Source of the DNA: CAZJYC01 sp964550165
GTDB taxonomy: Bacteria; Acidobacteriota; Aminicenantia; Aminicenantales; Aminicenantaceae
Assembly (NCBI GenBank): GCA_964550165.1
Contig: CAZJYC010000097.1
Span: forward strand, 1-7,791
Reading direction: 5' to 3'
DNA: 7,791 nucleotides
In this document: positions 6,501-7,791 of the stretch, piece by piece
How the letters are laid out: each line of letters begins with the position of its first letter
Position numbering within the stretch: position 1 is the first letter of the stretch
Notes under the pieces: model-generated
Told to the model about the DNA's origin: nothing
Database searches by the model: none
The model's input: only the letters and a program-made list of their open reading frames with translations
Program-made: the position numbers and the translations under genes

Positions 6501-7636
6501 GAGGAATCGAGGCGGAGCACTTACGCAACTGGCGCGGCGAGGCCACGGTCCTGCCCTCACGCCTCAAGTACCAGATGCGGCCCCGTCACGGACCAACGGT
6601 CAAGTGGTGCGACATCCCTGTAACGCGGCTTTGGCGGTGCGGCAATCGCGGAAACGTTGCCTCTGTCCTTATCGAGAAGCCCGCGAGGGGTGATTTTCTG
6701 CCAATCCTCGACGGCGGCTATAGCCTCCAGTACAGCCCGCTGATGGAATACCGCGAAGGTAAGGGAATGATGCTCTTCTGCCAGATAGACATAACCGGAC
6801 GCACGGAAGATGACCCGGCAGGGCAGACACTGGCCCGGAACATCCTCCAGTACGTATCAACTTGGCAACCGCCTCCGAGACGCCAGGTTATCTACGTCGG
6901 CGATTCAGCCGGAAGGCAACATTTCGAATCCGCAGGTGTATCTCTAACTTCCTATGACGTAGGGAAGATGACCGCCGACCAGGTCCTCCTTGTCGGACCC
7001 GGCGGTGGGCAGAAACTTGCGAGGGACGCCGTTGCCATAGCTGACTGGCTGAAGAAGGGCGGCAACATGCTGGCGCTCGGGCTGAACGAGCAGGAAGTGA
7101 ATGCGTTTCTCCGTATGGAGTCCCAGGGACTGCCGCTGAAAGTCCGCATGAAGGAGAAAGAGCACATCGCGGCCTATTTTGAACCATTCGGTTTCAATTC
7201 GCTGCTGGCTGGAGTCGGGCCGGCGGATGTGCACAGCCGTGAGCCACGGAAACTGCCCCTCGTCTGGGTTCCCGCCTTGCCTACCCCCGCGTCTTCCGAC
7301 GCGAGTCGGGGTGGCGGGCGGGGTCCCTCGGCAGGAGTTACAAGCATCGGCGATGGCGTCCTGGCCAGGGCGGAGAGCTTGAACGTCGTCTTCTGCCAGC
7401 TCGCACCATGGCAATTCGACCGAAAAGAGCTGCCCAATGTGAAGAGAACGTTCCGCCGTACGAGCTACCTCGTTACGCGTCTGTTGGCCAATATGGGAGC
7501 GACCGGGTCAACGCCTATTCTGGAGCGCTTCCACAATCCCGTGGACGCGTCCAAGAACGAGAAGCGGTGGCTGGAAGGCCTCTACCTCGATGTGCCGGAA
7601 GAGTGGGACGACCCTTACCGATTCTTCCGTTGGTAG
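3542..7636 (+). CDS. Large secreted GH2-like glycoside hydrolase with tandem GATase-like C-terminal domains
   Basis: This is an exported protein of the GH2 type (clan GH-A), predicted to act on a beta-linked glycan of unknown identity. The ATG at 3542 is chosen because it opens a signal peptide (MRPLLQQS, then FVIIVCIAASVV); its ribosome binding site is weak, and ATG at 3395 is the alternative. Residues are numbered from 3542 with the gap counted as 34: sugar-binding sandwich about 51-221 (INGLWRWQP, VYLDG); Ig-like domain about 227-364, ending RFGFREFW; TIM barrel about 367-731; Ig-like domain about 769-879; two amidotransferase-like Rossmann domains about 887-1108 and 1114-1319; ending WDDPYRFFRW. 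In the barrel, KPVFTCEYS supplies a probable nucleophile, Glu592. HPSVVFYSMSHN aligns without gaps to the HPSIIMWSLGNE-type motif, putting Asn500 at the acid/base position. The amidotransferase-like domains lack a visible catalytic Cys elbow and may be structural. A 100-N gap interrupts the Ig-like domain. If the flanks simply overlap by five bases, the protein is 1329 residues. The fold is confident; activity is uncertain. Confidence 0.88.
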   Translation: MRPLLQQSFVIIVCIAASVVPGLCQGEAAVRLPEGVRAVWDIEKAYRQSTPTRERICINGLWRWQPANEDTNVVPADRWGYFKVPGCWPGITDYMQKDCQTVYTHPTWKDRNLDSITSAWYQREIIVPAEWVGRRITVHADYLNSYATVYLDGRDVGAIVFPGGELDITADCRPGATHVLSMFVEAMPLKAVMLSYSDTASAREVKGAVARRGLCGDVYLISTPIGPRIANVKVDTSVRKWEITFDAALDGLAMDARYALRAKITDDGHSVGEFTSETFKGNDLKDGRFAFIESWKPERLWDVHTPQNTYCLNLSLLEAGGXXXXXXXXXXXXXXXXXXXXXXXXXXXXXXXXXXGKVLDTGHPMRFGFREFWIDGRDFFLNGTRIFLSAVPLDNAQIGAALANYGAARESMERLKSFGINFVYAHNYGCEPGSHLSFVEVLNAADDVGMLVALSQPHFAHYDWETPDADKANSYAPHAEFYVRVAQNHPSVVFYSMSHNATGYSEDMNPDMIDGIQNPRDTWSLRNSRRASRAEAIVTGLDPGRIVYHHASGNLGPMHTSNFYANFAPIQEISDWFEHWATVGVKPVFTCEYSVPFPWDWTMYRGWYKGERAFGSAKVPWEFCLAEWNSQFLGDRAFDISEIEKTNLRWEAEQFRAGRLWHRWDYPYPVGSDIFAERQPVYAMYFTDNWRAFRTWGVSANSPWDHGHYWKLRDGVDKSRKEFQTDWENLQRPGLSPDYIEQRYERVDLAFEHSDWIPTVAAQALIRNNKPLLAYIGGKPAAFTSKDHNFLPGETVEKQLIVINNSREAVRVYCEWSFDLPRTLAGKKQVTVPTGEQQRIPLRFELPTVLAPGKYKLNATFRFDNSQTQTDSFTIDVMPCPKTTQVDGKIALFDPKGQTGKLLNGMGIRYQPVDANVDLSGYETLIVGKSALAAGRPAPDIARVRDGLKVLMFEQTSDVLEKRFGFRVAEYGLRWVFKRVPDHPLLRGIEAEHLRNWRGEATVLPSRLKYQMRPRHGPTVKWCDIPVTRLWRCGNRGNVASVLIEKPARGDFLPILDGGYSLQYSPLMEYREGKGMMLFCQIDITGRTEDDPAGQTLARNILQYVSTWQPPPRRQVIYVGDSAGRQHFESAGVSLTSYDVGKMTADQVLLVGPGGGQKLARDAVAIADWLKKGGNMLALGLNEQEVNAFLRMESQGLPLKVRMKEKEHIAAYFEPFGFNSLLAGVGPADVHSREPRKLPLVWVPALPTPASSDASRGGGRGPSAGVTSIGDGVLARAESLNVVFCQLAPWQFDRKELPNVKRTFRRTSYLVTRLLANMGATGSTPILERFHNPVDASKNEKRWLEGLYLDVPEEWDDPYRFFRW
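4507..4606. other. Assembly gap (100 N), probably containing no missing sequence
   Basis: Exactly 100 N lie inside the rightward gene, the usual scaffold placeholder. The left flank ends GGCGGCAA and the right flank begins GGCAAGGTGCTG, so both share GGCAA. Collapsing that overlap gives GCT-GGC-GGC-AAG-GTG in the correct frame, reading LLEAGGKVLDT. The reading frame also happens to survive the placeholder, because two bases plus 100 N make 34 codons. The spacing argument is given as a finding. Confidence 0.9.
7271..7318. repeat. Nested GC-rich palindrome inside the glycoside hydrolase gene
   Basis: Nested arms pair in order: CCCGCC (7271-7276) with GGCGGG (7313-7318), ACCCC (7283-7287) with GGGGT (7308-7312), and CGCGTC (7288-7293) with GACGCG (7298-7303) around the loop TTCC. 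That is 17 pairs, with a 6-base bulge on the left (7277-7282) and a 4-base bulge on the right (7304-7307). The encoded residues 1244-1263 are rich in Pro, Ser, Ala, Gly and Arg, unlike the surrounding globular sequence. This resembles a REP-like palindromic element carried in frame in a surface loop of the second amidotransferase-like domain. Confidence 0.6.
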
Positions 7637-7750
7637 CCCCTAATTGACCAAATCTACTACATTAACCCCGTTAGATAAGAAAAATACGTAATCATTCACG
7701 GTTTTTTGAATAATTGAAGTAAAACTCTGTTTTTGTCCGATAAAAGCTTC

Positions 7751-7791
7751 ATGGACAAAGACGCCATTATCGAAAAACTTACAAAACAAGT
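7751..7791 (+). CDS. Possible start of a further gene, cut by the window edge
   Basis: An ATG at 7751 opens a frame reading MDKDAIIEKLTKQ to the end of the window, 115 bases after the stop of the glycoside hydrolase gene. The amino-acid pattern (alternating charged and hydrophobic residues, as in a helix) looks like a real N-terminus. No clear Shine-Dalgarno site precedes it, and the opposite strand is also open here. Thirteen residues are too few to name a family. The 7637-7750 spacer is AT-rich and holds no convincing terminator. Confidence 0.4.
   Translation, partial: MDKDAIIEKLTKQ

Noticed and set aside
5863..6567. Minus-strand open frame of 234 codons opposite the C-terminal part of the hydrolase
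   Set aside because: The composition is rich in Arg and Ser, typical of antisense translation, with no recognisable motif, and the plus strand is clearly coding.
7668..7707. Intrinsic terminator after the glycoside hydrolase (CCGT...ACGG followed by six T)
   Set aside because: The T-run is suggestive, but the stem is only four base pairs around a loop of nearly 30 bases, too weak to call.
1..7791. CRISPR array, tRNA or rRNA gene, transposase, or defence system
   Set aside because: No regularly spaced repeats, no cloverleaf or rRNA-like sequence and no matching protein motifs were seen on either strand.

Overview
The window looks like a polysaccharide-degradation locus from a planctomycete, most likely of the Phycisphaerae/Sedimentisphaerales type. 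The taxonomic guess rests on style. The leftward gene carries the modules typical of secreted proteins in that group: fibronectin-like repeats with a YYWR(I/V)-(D/N)EVN signature, a jelly-roll module ending in a DDIRVG motif, and CBM4/9-like modules. The rightward gene belongs to a type of very long secreted GH2-like protein that I recall from Planctomycetes, Lentisphaerae and Verrucomicrobia. No marker gene confirms this.

Layout. Positions 1-140 are a repeat-rich stretch with a heptamer tandem repeat and a perfect 14-bp inverted repeat just behind the leftward gene. Positions 141-2888 (minus strand) encode a 915-residue secreted multi-module binding protein with no visible catalytic domain. 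Its first and last modules are copies of each other (115 of 160 residues identical, no gaps). Positions 2889-3541 are an AT-rich divergent intergenic region. It holds a good sigma-70-type promoter for the leftward gene, a 12-bp hairpin in its probable leader, and operator-like repeats. Positions 3542-7636 (plus strand) encode a very large exported glycoside hydrolase-like protein: GH2 sugar-binding, Ig-like and TIM-barrel domains, then a further Ig-like domain and two tandem glutamine-amidotransferase-like domains. A 100-N assembly gap lies inside it. A possible new gene begins at 7751 and runs off the right edge.

How the genes may work together (inference). The divergent pair could be co-regulated from the shared intergenic region. 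The leftward product would hold a polysaccharide at or outside the cell surface, and the rightward product would act on it. No transporter, sulfatase or regulator is visible, so the substrate cannot be named.

The points most worth following up are: (a) the GH2-like enzyme keeps a probable nucleophile Glu but has Asn where the acid/base Glu should be; (b) the 100-N gap probably hides no sequence, because its flanks share GGCAA and joining them restores normal GH2 spacing; (c) a nested GC-rich palindrome sits in frame in the second amidotransferase-like domain and looks like an inserted repeat element; (d) the binding protein is bracketed by duplicated carbohydrate-binding modules.
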